62,023 nucleotides of DNA from an uncultured Akkermansia sp. (GTDB lineage Bacteria; Verrucomicrobiota; Verrucomicrobiia; Verrucomicrobiales; Akkermansiaceae). The notes below the pieces were generated by a model, which saw only the letters and a program-made list of their open reading frames with translations, had not been told where the DNA came from and made no database searches. The stretch covers positions 1 to 62,023 of the forward strand of contig CANQAD010000004.1 in NCBI GenBank assembly GCA_947588735.1, read 5' to 3'. How positions within the stretch are numbered: position 1 is the stretch's first letter; every line of letters starts with the position of its first letter. The position numbers and the translations under genes were made by a program. Below, piece after piece: positions 32,701 to 47,700 of this stretch.

Positions 32701-35700
32701 GCTGAACAGCGACGGCACCGTGTCGTACAAGGCGGCGACGGGACCGCTGACCCTGGACGGTTCGACCGGCACGGGGACGACGTTCACCTGGGATACGAAT
32801 GTGGCGGGCAACGCCATCTGGAACATGGGCGGCGCCCTCACGTACTTCCAGGGGGAGAACGATGAGGTGACGTTCAAGGACAGCGAGACGAGCTCGGCAT
32901 CCTGCACCGTGAATGTGGCGACGAGCGAGAGTGTGACGGGCGTGACGGCGAAGAGCATGACCGTGGAGAGCGGCACGTGGAGCTTCACCGGCGGGGCGAT
33001 CACCATTTCGGAGAAGGCCGGAACGGGAGGCGCGCTGAATTTGCAGGGCGGAGACGTCACCTTCGGCAATGCGGTGACGGCGAAGAGCCTGACCGTGGAC
33101 AATGATGCGACCCTGACCGTGGGCGAGTCGGGCAGCCTGACCGTGACGGAGGCGTTGAGCAATGCGGCCGTCACGCTGAGCGGCGGCAAGTTGGTTGCCT
33201 CGGGAACGGCGAACGTGACGCTGAATACGTCCGGCACGGTGGTCGGCGGGTCGAGTGACGGCAGTGCGCTGACCGTGGCGTTGCTGGGGTCGACCGGTTT
33301 GTCCGGTTCGAACACGTTGACGGCGGAGGGGTACGTGAATGTCACCGGCACGCTGGACGGCATGCTGAGTCTGGCAGCCGGCGCCCACGTGAGTGGCGGC
33401 ACGACCGATGGGCCCGCCATGCTGCTGACCGTGAAGGGCGTCAGCGGCGGCACGGGTGATGAGAGCCCGAGCGTCTTGTCCGGCAACGTGACCATCAACG
33501 GCACGGGCGGCGAGTACGCGGGCGACGTGAGCGGACTCACCCTGACGGTGGACGGAAGTGCGGACCAGATTTTCAAAGGCGCGAGTGTGAGCTTGACGAG
33601 CGCGGACGTGGAAGGCGCGTTGACGCTGAACGGCACGACTCACAGCATCGGGACGCTGAGCGGCAACGGTACCTTGGAGGTGCAGGAGGGCACGACCACC
33701 CTGAACGGAGGCACGATCGGCGGCCTGACCATGAGCGGGACGAGCACGTCGGTGAAGCTTGGCGGCGACCTGAAGGCGGGCACGCTGAGCGGCAGCGAGA
33801 GTTCGAGCATCGTGGAGAATGTTGAGAACGGCAGCGCGACTCTGACCCTGGCGTATGCGGACACGGTCCACTCCGGCTCGTTCAGCGGCACGATCAGCAC
33901 GAATTTGACGTACACCGGCGCGGGGAGCTTCTCGGTCGGAACCTTCAGCGGGGCGGCGTTGACCTTGGGCGAGGCCGGGGAGGAGGTAACATCGACGGGC
34001 ACGTTGACCCTCCAGAGTTTGGGGACAAGCGGCGCCTCTGTGACGATGAACCGGGGCACGCTGGTTCTGACGGCGGGCGGCACACTGACGAGCCTGAGCG
34101 GCACGGGCGGCGAGGTTCAGTCGAGCAGCGCCCTCACCGTGAACAGCGGCACGTACAGCGGCAAGCTGAACCTGACGGGAGACTTGACCCTCGGCGGCGA
34201 TTTCACCTTCGGCGGGGCGGATGCGGCCAACAACGCGGGCGCGCTGTCGCTCGGCAGCCACACCCTGACCCTGGACGGCGGGCAACTGAGCGTGACGAGT
34301 CTGAGCGGCGATGCGGGCAGCGTGGTAACCGGCAAGGCGGCCGGGACGCTGACCCTGAATGCCACGGCGGGCGACACCTTCGGCGGCACGATCAGCAGCA
34401 ATTTCGTGTACAACGGCACGGGCGGCGTGGCGAGCGTGGCCTACACGCTGAGCAAGGGCTTCAGCGGCGCGGATTTGACCGTGAAGGCGGGCACGCTGAA
34501 ACTCGACGAGGCCCTGAACGGCGCCACCACGAAGAACGTGGATGTCCAATCGGGAGGCACGCTGGAGCTGGCCGCGAACAGCGCTGTGACGAATTTGAAG
34601 GGCGCGGGTAACCTCATACTCGACGGCAATACAACCATCACGACGCAGGACGTGACCGGAGGCGGGCTGACGAGCCTGCATCTCCAGGGCACATTGACCC
34701 TGAACGCGGGTACGTTTGACTTCGGGGAGGTCACGCTGGACGGGGATGCCACGCTCGTCCTCAATAACCCGGCGACTACCACGAGCATTGCGTTCGATAG
34801 GCTGGATATGGGCGAGGACAGGAGCACTCACACGCTGACCATCAGCATCACGGAGGGCGTTCTCACCGCCATCAAGAATAGCAACGACCAGGGCGGTTAC
34901 TGGGAACTCTTTAAGGTGGATGATAGCTGGAAGAGCTCGAATGTCGGCTGGGCCGAGAAGATCCTGCTGAATCATGGCGATCTCACTCCCGGTTGGACTC
35001 TGTACCTGGACGATGACGGCAAGCTGCACTATGAGAACGCCAGCGACATGTTGACCTGGGCGGGAAGCGACCCCACCTGGGATGCGGATGACACTGAAAA
35101 GGACGACTGGATCGTCGGACAGGAAGAGCACACAACTCCGTCGGCGTTCATTACGGGCGCCAACGTGACCTTCGACAGCACGGCTTCGAACAAGGACATC
35201 ACCCTGAAGGGTGCGCTGAGCGTGGGGAATATGACCGTGAGCGCCACGGGGTACACGTTCAAGGCCAATCCTGCCGATGATGGAGCGGGTCCGAAGGACA
35301 GCCTGACCGTGAACGGAACCCTGGACCTGGGCGCGGACACGGAGTTTGACGTGGACGTGACGGTGGGAAGCAGCGGCAAGCTGACCGGCACGGGCGCCCT
35401 GACTTTGAAGGGGGCGATGACCGTGGAAAGCGCCGTGCAGACTTCGGGCGCGGACGGGAGCGGCGCCTACACCGGCGTCATCACTCTGGACGGCGGTTCG
35501 TTGACCGCGACCGGGGATGTGAAGCTGAAGGTGACGACGCCCACTACGGAGGGCGGCGCAACGAACACCGTCACGGGCGGCAGCGGCGGTCTGACCGTGA
35601 ATCTGACGGAGAGCGCCGGCGACCTGACCGCAGGGGGTGAGGTGACGCTGAAAGGCATCCTGGGCGGTGCGCTCACGGTGAACGGCACGGTGACCGGCGA

Positions 35701-38700
35701 AGGCTTGACCGTGACAGGCGTCAGCGGCAGCGGCACGTTGAAGGAGGGGGTGACGGTGACGGGTACGGGCGGCAGCTTCGGCGGCGAGGCGTCCAATTTG
35801 ACCATCACCGTGAACGGCGGGGCGCAGCAGACATTCACGCAGACGGACGCGTCGAAGGTGGGCATCACGAAAGCGACGGTCGAGGCGAATGGAACCCTGA
35901 CGCTGGCGGCTGGCACGTTGGCGGCGGCCGAGGTGAAGGGGGGCGATGGTACCAGCAGTACCGACGGTACCTTGAGCTTGGGCGGCGGCAGCGTGGCGAA
36001 TTTGAGCGGGTCGGGCAAGCTGAGCGTGACCGGGGATGTGACCGTGAATGCGGCGTCTGAGGACGGGACGAACAGCATCGGAACCTTGGATGTCGCTGAT
36101 TCGAAAACTCTGACTTTGAGCGGCAATCTCTCCACGAACCAGCTCGACGGTCAGGGCACGATCGCCGGGACCGGGACGCTCACGTTGAGCAACAGCACGG
36201 CGAATACCGTGAATGCCGCCATTCAGGCGAATTTGACGCACACCGGCAGCGCGGAAGCCACGTTGACGAAGTCCTTCGGCGCGGCCAGCACGGGCAATGC
36301 TTTGACGATGAGCGGCACGGGGCAGCTGACGCTGAGCGCGGGCGGGCACATCACGACGTTGACGGTGACGAACGACGAATCCGCCTCGGATCGCAAACTT
36401 TCGCTGGCAGGGGGCGTGACCATCGACGCCATGAGCGGGAGCTTGACGAGTCTGAGCCTCACCGGCGAGCTGAACTTGAAGGGCGGTCAATCGTACGACT
36501 TCGGGGAGTTGGCCTTGACGGGCGACGCCTCGCTGAAATTCACGGATCTGGCATCGAACCAGATGGGCACCGCCGCGATCAAGCTGAGCAAGCTGGCGAC
36601 CACGAAGGCGGGCGCGGAAGGGGGCAATCACACCCTGACGCTGGCGTTGACGGACGATATCCTCAAAGCCATCGGCGCGACTACGGATCACCAGTGGAAG
36701 GTGTTTGACGTGACCGGTTGGGATGCTGCGGATAGCGGCAAGACCGGTTGGAATCGTCAGATCCAATTCAGCGGCGTGCCCGTGGACGACGCGCACGCCC
36801 TGTACCTGGATGCGGATGGCGCCTTGCATTACGAGGCGTTAGAGGGCGCTCTCACCTGGAACGGCACGGACACGACCTGGGGCGAAAGCGGCGACGGGAA
36901 GGACTGGTTCCGCGGTGAGGTGGAGAAGGGCGGCAAGGAGGTGGCGTTCACCAACGGGACGGCTGAGTCCGACAAGCTGGACGTGACCTTTGCGGACAGC
37001 TACGGCCCCAGTCTGACCGTCTCGAACAAGACCGTGCAGGTGAGCGGCACGGTCGTTGCAGGGGCCATGCAGGTGACGGGACAGAGCTACGTCTTCAATG
37101 CCGTGACGGGTGGCAGTGGGACGAATTCTCTCACCGTGGACAGCTTGCAGCTGGATCAGGCGGCGGAGTTCAGCGTGACGACGACCACCGGCGCGTTGAG
37201 CGGGACCGGCGGCCTCACCCTGAAGGGCACGATGAGCGTGGGAACGGCTTTGACGACGGAAGGGGACAGAAGCTACAGCGGAACCATCACCCTGGAGGAG
37301 GGCGGCCATCTGACCGCGAAGGGCAAGACCAAGGTTGACGTGAAAGCGGGCGGCATTCTGGAGGGCGTTGCGGACAGCGACCCGGCGGGCGCAGAGAGCG
37401 GCGGCCTGGAGGTTGCGCTGAGCAGTGGAGACTCGGACGTCGGCGAACTGGAAGCGCAGGGCACGATCACCCTGACCGGCAAGACGAGCGGCGCGTTGAA
37501 GGCCACGGGAAGCGTCACTGCCGGAAGCCAGGTGGACGTCTCCTGGACGGCTTTGGAGGCGGCGACGCTGGAGGGCAGCAGCGGTTCCTTGACCGGCGCC
37601 CTCACCCTGACGGGAACGAAGGGAGAGGGTGAAGTGTACAACAACGCTACGACTTACTCCGGCACGGTGACGGATCTGGAGCTGACCCTGAAGGGCGGCA
37701 AGCAGACTTTGGACGGCGCGAGCCTGAGCTTGAGCAAGGTGGCGCTGGAAGGCAGCGCCGAGCTGGTTCTGGGCGGCACCTCCACGACAGGAGCGACCCT
37801 GACCGGGTTGAACGGCGCGGACGCGACCCTGACTCTGGGTCACGCGGCCACCCTGACCGGTACGAGCAACACGATCGGCACGCTGAATGTGGGCGCCAAC
37901 GCGCTCACGATAGGCACGGGCGCCTCCCTGACGGTCACGACGCTGACCGGAGAAACAAGCGGCTCAATCGCGGGCACGCAGGATGGCGCGGGCAGTCTGA
38001 CCCTGACGTACGACGGATCGAGCAAGGGGGACAGTTTTGCGGGCGCCCTGAATGTCAACCTGATTTACAGCGGAGAGGGAAGTAACGCGTTCACCTTGAA
38101 CCAGGCCTTTGGCGGCGCAACCCTGGAGGTCACGAAAGGCGCGCTGACGCTGGCTGAGGGCTTGACAGCAACGACCACCGGCGTGACTTTGAAGGGCGGC
38201 ACGCTCACGATGAGCAAGAGCGGCGTCATCAGTTCGCTCACGGCCGGAACCAGAGCCGCAGAGGGCGCGGGGGCGATTGACACGGCGGCGGGCGATCTGG
38301 TTCTGTCGGCTGGCGGAGAAATCAAGACGATGACAGGGAAGCTCCAGAGCCTGACCATGGGCGGGAAGCTGACCTTGGGCGCGGGTACGTACGACATCGG
38401 CACATTGACGCTGGAGGGCAGCAGCGGCTCCCTGCAGCTGGCGATTGCCGGTACGGGCAATGAGGCGAACGCCACCATCACCCGGCTCTCCCTGGGGTCG
38501 ATCGCCACGCTGAGCGACAGCAAGCAGATGCAGATCGTGATTAACCAGAGCGTGGTGGATACTCTGAACGGGCAGACGGCGGATACATCAAACGCCAAAC
38601 TCAAGAAGTGGAAGCTCTTTGACGGAAATGTCGTGACAAGCAACGCGACGTGGCACCAGCACATCGTGCTGGCCGAGGGGTACAAGAGTCTGCTGACCAG

Positions 38701-41700
38701 CCTCGGTCGCAGGTCGCTGTACCTGGATGACCAGGGCTACCTGACGCTGGAGGATTTGGACCGTCAGGAGCTCGTCTGGACCGGGACGGGCGGGAACACG
38801 ACTTGGGAGCATGAAAATGGCGATGCGGATTGGAATGTCGGCACGCACGGCGACCAGTTCGCTTTCAAGGCCAACGACAGCGTAAAGTTTGACGGCACGT
38901 CGAGCAATCACGCCGTGACCTATTCCGGCGCGGTGCAGGCCGGGACGATGACCGTGACAGGCTCTGGAGACTACGTGTTCACGGCGGCAGGCTCCGGGGA
39001 GGGAGATCCCGGGACGGGCAACAGCCTGACGGTGGACACGCTGGATCTGCAGAAGAGCGCGAGCTTCGGCGGTAAGGTGACCTTCAGCAACACGGTGAAG
39101 AGCGTGGCGGACGCTGTCTTGACCGTGACGGACGGCACAGTGACCTTCTCCCAGACGCTGACGAAGTCGGCGGGAGATCCCGCGGACGGCTTTGACGGCG
39201 GCTTGAAGGTGACGGGCGGCGAGGCCGTGCTGAGCGCGGGCGGCGATCTCGCGAGCGTGGAGATGAGCGGCGGCACGCTGAGTCTCGGAGGCGCGTTGAC
39301 CACGGGCAAGCTGTCCGGTACTGCGGAAACGATCCGGAGCGTGGACAGCAAGACGGGTTCGCTGACTTTGAATGATGCGGAAACGGCGGGTACGTTCGGC
39401 GGCGCCATCGCCGTTGCCTTCACTTACGCCGGGACGGCTTCGGGAGGTACCGGCTTCACCCTGAACGGCGCCTTCACCGGCGCGAGCCTGACCGTGAGCA
39501 GCGGCAAGCTCACCCTGAGCGCGGCAACGAACAGCACCGGGGTTCTGACCGTGAACGACAACGCCAGTCTGACGATTGACGAGAACGACACCCTGACGGT
39601 GACGAGCCTGGCGGAGTCGGGAGCTGGCTCCCTCGGCGGCGCAGGCACGCTGATCATCGACCCCGGCACGGCTGAGAGCATGACGACCGGTGTGACGATG
39701 ACGGACGGAACGCTCACCCTCAAGAAGCAGGGCACGGGGACGCAGGCGTTCTCTTCGACACCGGCGATGAAGCTCAAGACGGTGAGCGTGACGGGCGGCG
39801 GGCTGAGTTTCGCCGGGGATTTGCGCCTCGAGGAAAAATCGGGGTCGACGCTGAACGAGATTGTCGTCCAGGGGAACGGAAGCTTGACCGTGGCGGGATC
39901 GCTGTACGGCGCGAGCGACGGGACGACTACGGGTTACTACTTCAATAAGACTCACGCCGGGAAGCTGGTGGTGGGCGCTGCGGACTCGACCGGCAAGGTG
40001 GAGATCGGCGACACGAGCAACAAGGATGACTTGTTGCAGGTGTACAGCCTCACCATGCAGAACATCGGGTCCTCGGTCACGGTACACGGCAATCTCTCGC
40101 TGGGCTATGATGAGAGCGCTGCGGACCCCGAGGTCACTTCCACCATTTCGGGAGGTACGCTGACCGTGGAGGGCAGGATGGTGAACCTGGAGACGCTGCA
40201 GGTGACGGGCGGAACCGTGAGCATCGCCGGGGATTACAGCGGCGATGTCGACACTCTGAATGGCGGCGGGAGCATCGAGCTGAGCGGGGGCGCCAGGATG
40301 ACCGTGGGCGGCACGCTCAATGTGCATGATGAAGGATCGTCTGGCAGCGTGAAAGGCCACATCAAGGTGACGGGCGGCGCGAGTCTGACCGCCACGGGCG
40401 GAATCCACGGCAACGCGGGCAATGGACAGGAACAATACTTCGGTGTCGCGCATGCCGGGGCGTTGACCGTCGGCGATGATAGTTCGACGGGCACGCTGGT
40501 GGTGGGCGCCGCGCCTGCGGCGGAAGGTTCTCCGAATGCGGATGCAAAGGCCCTGCTGCAAGTGCGGACGATTACGTTGAAGGGCGCGGGAAGCACGATC
40601 ACGGTGTACGGCGATGTGTCCTTCGGGTGGGAGGAAAACTCGGATTCTTCGGTGGAGGGCGGTAAGCTCACCGCGAGCGGGCAGATGGTGAATGGCAAGG
40701 CCTTCACCGTGAGCAACGGCGGAACGGTGACGGTGGAGGGCAGCTACAGCGGCAGCGCGGTGACGAGCGGGGGGCTGACAGCAGGCGGCGCCATCACGCT
40801 GGCGACCGGCGGGCAGATGACCGTGAACGGCGGGATGAACGCCGGCAGCGTCACGGTGGGCGGCAAGCAGACGGGGACGGAAGGCGGTGATCGGTTCAGC
40901 ACGCTGACCCTCGGCAACGCCGCGAACACCATCGGCACGTTGACCATGCAGGCCGACGGCGTGGTGGAACTCGCGAGCAGCGCCGGCCTGACGGTTACGA
41001 CGTTGGGCGGAACAACAGGCGGCGAGCTGAAGCTCCAAGGCGGGACGCTCGCCATCGGAACCGTGGACAGCAACGCCGCCCTCACCAAGCTGACCCTGAA
41101 CGGCGGCACGGTGGATTTGGGCAACAGCGGGAGCTCCACGAACGACCTGACGGTCGGCACGCTTGTCGTGGAGCAAGACACCACGCTGAAGCTCCACCAG
41201 AAAGCCTCGGGCGATTGGACGGGGCTGAAGCTGGGCGCAAGCGGAGGAATCGACTTCAGCGGCAACGCCAACTTGACCTTGCAGCTGGATGCGAGCAGCC
41301 TCAACGACATTGTCCACACGATTGGCACGGGCAAGCTGAACCTGATCGATCTGAGTAGTGCGAGCATCGAAGACAATTGGTACGAGAAAGTGACGATTGC
41401 GTGGTACAACGAGAGCGGCGCTTACACGGGCGGCCTGGCCGGCGCGTACGCCTTCTCCCTGGATGCACAAGGCAATCTGGTCTGGACGCGCCGCTCTGAC
41501 CAGCCGCTGACTTGGGACAACAATTCCAACGCGGGAGGCTCTCAGGTGGAAGGGGACACGGATGGGCAGCTGACCTGGAGCGAGGATGGCACGACGAACG
41601 AGGAATGGGGCGAAGGCTTGGAACCGGAGCAGTGGTCGGGATTCTCCCACGGCGCGAACGTGGTGTTCGCCGCGGCGGCGAGGAAGGCAGAACAGGGGGC

Positions 41701-44700
41701 CTACACCATCAATGTTGACAGTTCCGGCGTGACGGCGGGGAGCATGACCGTGCAGGTGGGAAGCGGCGACGAACCGATCACAGGCTCCGCGCAGTACAAA
41801 TTCTGTGGCCAAGGCAGCATCACGGCGGCCAGCTTGGCGATTGGAGCCAGCGCCACGGCGCAGTTCTCCAACACCGTCACGGTGGACGGTGCGCTGACCG
41901 GCAGCGGCACGCTGAGCGTGGCGGCGGGCGGCAACGTGACCCTGACGAATGCGAACAAGGATCTGACCGACAATTTCTTCACCGGGATGCTGAACTTTGC
42001 GGGAACCAAGGCGGGCACAGATCCTTCCTATGGCACGCTCACCTTGGGCGCGGACGCCAATGCGGGCATCCTGACGGGCAGCTACGGCAAGGTGGCCACG
42101 ACGAGCGGGACGAGCGTAACCCTCACCCTGACGAGCGGCCAGGGAACGGCGAGCAACATGACCCTCGGCGAGTCGAGTCGCGCGGTGAACCTGACCATCG
42201 CGGGTGCCAACCAGACGCTGACCGACACCACCATCACGGGCGATGTCACGGTGAGTTCCGGCTCGCTCACCTTCGACGGCATGTCCACGGTGAGCGGCAC
42301 GCTGACCGGAAGCGTGAGCTTGCAGAACAGTGTGGTCGGTTTGACGGTGGGAACCCTCGCCGGCAACGGAATCATCACCGGTACGGCTGGTGAACAGGGC
42401 GGCACGACCAATCTCGTTGAAGTCTCGGCCTTCAGTAGCTTCACCGGCTCCATCTCCAACGCGAACTTGACCTTTACAGGCGCGAGCGGCAGCTACGGCG
42501 GCAGCTTCTCCGGCGGCGATCTCCTGGTAACGACCGGCGCCTTGGAGATCACCACGGCAGCGGATGCGAGCAGCAGCGCGGCGCAGGTGAAGATTGGCAC
42601 GCTCACCTTGGGCAGGGAAAACAATGCGGGCACCCTGACGGTGGCTGCAAATGGCGCGGTGGAGCTGACCCAATTCGGAGGGAGCTGCACCACGACTTCC
42701 TTCATCGGCGGCGCAGGGAAGATCACCCTGAAGGGGGACGCGAACAGCAGCTTCGGCGGTACGCTGGGAGTGGACAATGCGTTGGATTTCACGGTGGATC
42801 TGTCCAAGACGGGCGGGACCTCTCACAGCCTGACCCTCACCGGAACGGTGTCAGCCAGCAGCGGTACGATCACCGTGAAGAACGGCGAGCTGAACCTCGG
42901 CGCGTCCGAGGGGAGCAGCAGCAACGCCGTCACGCTGCAGAAACTTGACATCAGCAATGGAACCAAGGTGCACGTGTACACCGGCGGCAATAAGAGCATC
43001 AGTCACATCGAGATAGGCTCGGGCAGTGAGTTGGTGATTCACGACGGAGCGAAGACCGGAACCTGGACCGGCTATGCCAGCGGCGATGGCAGCATTGTGC
43101 TGAGTGATCTGGGGTTGTATGCCCCCACGAACAGCGGCATTTTCGCGGGACTTCTTTCCAACGCAGCAGTGAGCAACGACAACACGATCAAGAATCTCTA
43201 CCTGCAGGGAACCCAGCTCGCGCCGGGAGATTCGATGGCGAACGGAGACAACTATCGTCTCGCCCATGTGGAGGACATCTGGGTGAAGGACCAAAGCACC
43301 CTGTATATTGGCGGAGGGAAGAACAAAAATGCGCTGGGCGGCACGCTGAGCGGCACGCATACGCTGCATTTGGAGGGCGATGGCTCAATTGCACCGGATG
43401 GAACTTCGAACAACGATCAAGATAAGTATGTGGCCGCCTTGGTGCTGGCAACAGGGGCTGAAACGAATTGGGGAATCACGTTGGAAAACAATGCCTCGAT
43501 CAGTGTGAGAAGCGGCTGGCAGTACACCCTGAAGGGTGTGTTGAACGCCCAAGGTCATACGCTCAAGAGGGTTGACGATGGCACGCTGATTCTCGGCGAT
43601 TCCTTCACGACGATCGGGCAGGCCGGAATCATCGATATGACGGCCGGTACGCTGCAGCTGGCGTACAATACGGATGCGGCTCTGGCGGGCTACGGCATCA
43701 AGCTGGCGAACGGGGCCACGCTGAATCTGACGGATGGAACCGGCGCGGACGATGGGGTGTACCAGGTGAGCTATCTGGAGGATCATAGTACGAGTGCCGG
43801 CGGAACCATCAGCGGCACGGGCACGCTGGAAATCACGGGAAGCGAGACGTCGAAGACCTCCTCGGCGAACGTGAGCGGAGGCAACGTGAAGATGGTCATG
43901 AGCGGTTCGGGGAGTCAGACCCTGAGCGGTACTTTTGCCGGGGCCGGAGTGGAAGTGAGCAATGGAACCCTCACCCTGAGCGGCAGCAGCATCGCCATCG
44001 GCGCGCAGGGCTTGACGGTTTCCAACGGTACGCTGAATCTGCATGGCTCTGCGGCGGTGGCCGTGAACGGCGCGGCGAGCGTGACGGGCGGCGTCTTGGA
44101 TGTGGACAAGGCGTTGACCATCACGGGGATGCTGACCTTGAACGGCACGGCGAGCATCGACATGGGAAGCTCCAACAAGCTGACGGTGGGAGGTCTGAGC
44201 GACGGCAGCGCGGGAACGTACGGCAGCCTCGCGAATCTGTTGGATTTGGAAATCACCGGCACGACGAGCGATACGACGTACGGCGGTGCGTTGAACCTCT
44301 CCGGCACGCTGACCAGGAGCGGGACGTCGGGGACGCAGACCCTGAGCGGCAACGTGAGGGCGGGAGCTGTGTCCGTGACGGGCGGCACGCTGGTTCTCTC
44401 CGGCAGCAACAGCATCACCGGCGCGATCAGCATGAGCGGCGGTACGCTGACCTTGAACGGCGCGACCACGGCGGGCTGGTTGGCCAACGTCAGCTCTGGA
44501 GGCGGTACGCTGAGCGGGACGGGCATCCTGACTCTGAAGGGTGCGTCTGACGGGAACAAGGAATTCGGGGGAAGCCTGAGCAGTCTGGCCGGGATTGTGT
44601 TGGATGTGGGGGCGGAGGGGAATAGCGCTTGGACGCAGACCTTCGCCGGTGCGACCAACAGCGTGGGCACGGTGCAGATTCACAAGGGCACGATGGCGTT

Positions 44701-47700
44701 CACCACGGCTCTGACGGCGGCGTCCAATGTGACTGTGGGCAACGGCACACCCAGCGGGGATGCGGCGGACAGCACGCTGAATCTTTTGGAAACCAGCTCC
44801 ATCGGCGGCAGCCTGACGGTGGCCAGCGACGGCGCGGTGAGCATCGACGGTACCAGGACCCTGACGGTGCACGGGCTGAGCGGCTCCGGCGGCATCACGG
44901 GCGGCACTCTCAAGCTGACAGGTGAGGCCGTTTCCGGCAACTACACCGGCAGCATCAACGGCAACTTTGAGCTCGACGCAACAGGCGGCAGCTTCGACCT
45001 GCAGGGCGCGGTGAGCGGCGGCGTGACGGTGACGAACGGCGCGCTGACGCTGAGCACGGTGCAGCACGACCTGAGCGGTCATACGGTCACGCTGACGGGC
45101 GGCTCGCTGGAATTGACGAGCAACACCACACTGGGATCTGTTTCCGGTGCCGGTGAACTCATCGTGAGCGCGGACGTGACGGCCTCCAAGGGCTGGACGG
45201 ATGGTAATAGTACGCTGGGTAAGCTGACGCTGAAGAGCGGCTCCTTGCAGCTGGCGGCGGGCACGTACAGCATCGGGACGATTGCGAGGGGAACGGACGG
45301 CTCCTCCACCCTCAAGATTACTCTTGCGAAGGGGGACGGTGAGAGTGGTCCGTGGAGCGGCACGAAGATTGTACTCGGCTCGGGCGGCCTGAGCGGCTTC
45401 AGCGCGGAGAATCAGCTCACGCTGGATGTCAAAAACATTCAGTTGGAAACTTGGCAGGACTTGATGAAGAGCAACCAGGAGGGCTGGCAGCTCTTCGATG
45501 TGTCCAAATGGACGGGCAAGGGCGACAATTGGATGGAGGCCATCAAGCTGGTGGATGAATTTGTGGACTCCTACCACAAGCTGGAGATGACCGTGGACGG
45601 CCACCTCGTGCTGCACGATTTGGTGGCTGAAAACACCTTCGTGTGGGATGGCGATGAGAGTGGCGACGACACCGACAGCTGGGATGCCGCAGAGACCAAC
45701 AAGAATTGGAAGATCGATGGCGGCACGGGCGAGGACGTCGCCTTTATGGCGGACGCGAGCGTGAAGTTCGAGAGTTCGGAGGAGAATCCGGTCGCGAGCA
45801 AGGTGGAATTGGATGCGGATGTCCAGGTCACGAACATGGAGGTCGCGGGCAACTTCACCTTCCAGGATACGGACGAGGGCACGCACTCAGGGAGCCTGAC
45901 GGTGCAGGGTACGTTGAATGTGAGCGGCACGGCGACCTTCCTGGATGGGGTGACGCTGCGGGGCAATATCACCGGCAACGGTTCCATCGTGGTGGGCGCC
46001 GGGGCGACTGTGACCATCGACACCACCCACGATGACGAGGATCCGGACGCTCACCCGCTCACGAACGGAGGCTTCACGGGGACGGTGCAGCTGGATGGAG
46101 CCGACGGCAAGCTGGTGGTCAAGGGCGATGCCTCCGGCTGGGAGGCGAATCTCGCGGTCGGCACGAACGGCGGCAGCATCACGCTGGAGCAGGTGGGCGA
46201 CACGCTCGGCATGAAGCTCACGGACAACGCCACCACATCCGGTACGCTGACGGTGACGGGCAGCGGTCAGCTCACGCTGAGCGGCGGAGATGACGACGTG
46301 ACGCTGGCGGTGGAGGGTCATCTGACGGTCGGTGAAACGGGGCTGTCGGTCGGGCAACTTTCCTCGACGACCTCGAACGGCACGGTGGACGGCGGGCAGC
46401 TGACCATCAAGGGCACGGGAAGCAGCAGCTACGGCGACACGCTCTCGGTGAGCAAGCTGGTCATTGATACCAGTGCGCAGCAGACCCTTTCGGGGACGGC
46501 GTACAGCGGGACGGACTTCGAGGTAAAAGGTACGCTGACGCTTTCCGCGTCCGGCGCGGTGAACATGAAGAGCCTGACCGGCGACGGAACGCTGTCGAAT
46601 GGCACGGACGGGCAGGTCAGCCTGAGCTTCAGCAATGACGCAACCACGGATAGTGGCATGCAGACCTTCGGCGGCAGTCTGTCGGATGTCGGCAGCATCA
46701 CCGTGACGAAGGGCGCGCAGGGCTTCTCGCAGACCTTCAACGGCGCCTTGGCGGTGGACGGTGGCTCCCCGGCCACGCTCGTGATGGGCGCGGCGGTGAC
46801 GAGCACCGACGTCCAGGTGCAAGCGAACGGTACGCTCGTTCTGAATGGCACGAACAACAGCTTCACCGGCAACAGCATCCAGATGACGGGCGGCACGCTG
46901 ACCATCGGCGCGGCTGCCGGGAACAGCACGGCCAGTCTCACCCTCACTAATGCGACTCTCGCCGACGGCACCATCAACGGTTCCGGCACGCTGAACCTTG
47001 CCGGAACCGGCAGCATCGCCAGCGCCATCACCGGCAGCCTGAAAATCACCTCCACCGGCACGCAAACCCTCACCGGCGCCGTGACGGCCGGAAGCTTCAC
47101 GGTCAGCGGCGGTACGCTGAGCTTTGGAACGGCAGAAACGGCCGGTTCGAGTATTCTCACTCTCTCGGGCGAATTGACGATCGGGAGCATGGAACCTGAA
47201 GCGGAGGCAACGCCTGAGGCGACGGTAACCGTCTATTCCTCCGGCGCCAAGACTTTCGTTGATGCAGATAACGACGGCTACGTGATCAACATCGGCAAAA
47301 ACGGCAAACTCGTCTTCAGCGGCAACAGTTCGTTGAGTGGTTTGACGAGCGGAAGCGCGCTTGTACACGGCGAGGGTGAGTTGGTGTTCGCGGGTATCGG
47401 AGGTAAGACAAGTGGTAATGACAAAAATCAGGGTTACTTGGACTACTTCCTCCAAGCATCGACCTCGAGTACTGGGGCTGCACAGTTGGGTAACTTGCGA
47501 CTCTCCTCGGCGAATGGAGAGAACACGACCCTCATGCTTGAGGGAGGAAAGAATACTCGGTTGGCGAACATTCAAAATATTTGGGTGGATGATAACAACA
47601 CCTTGATGATTTGGAACGGAGGCGCACTGAATACCGGATCCGTTGGTCATGGCAACACCTTGCATTTGAGAGGCAATGGCTCCAAACATGGCAACGGGGA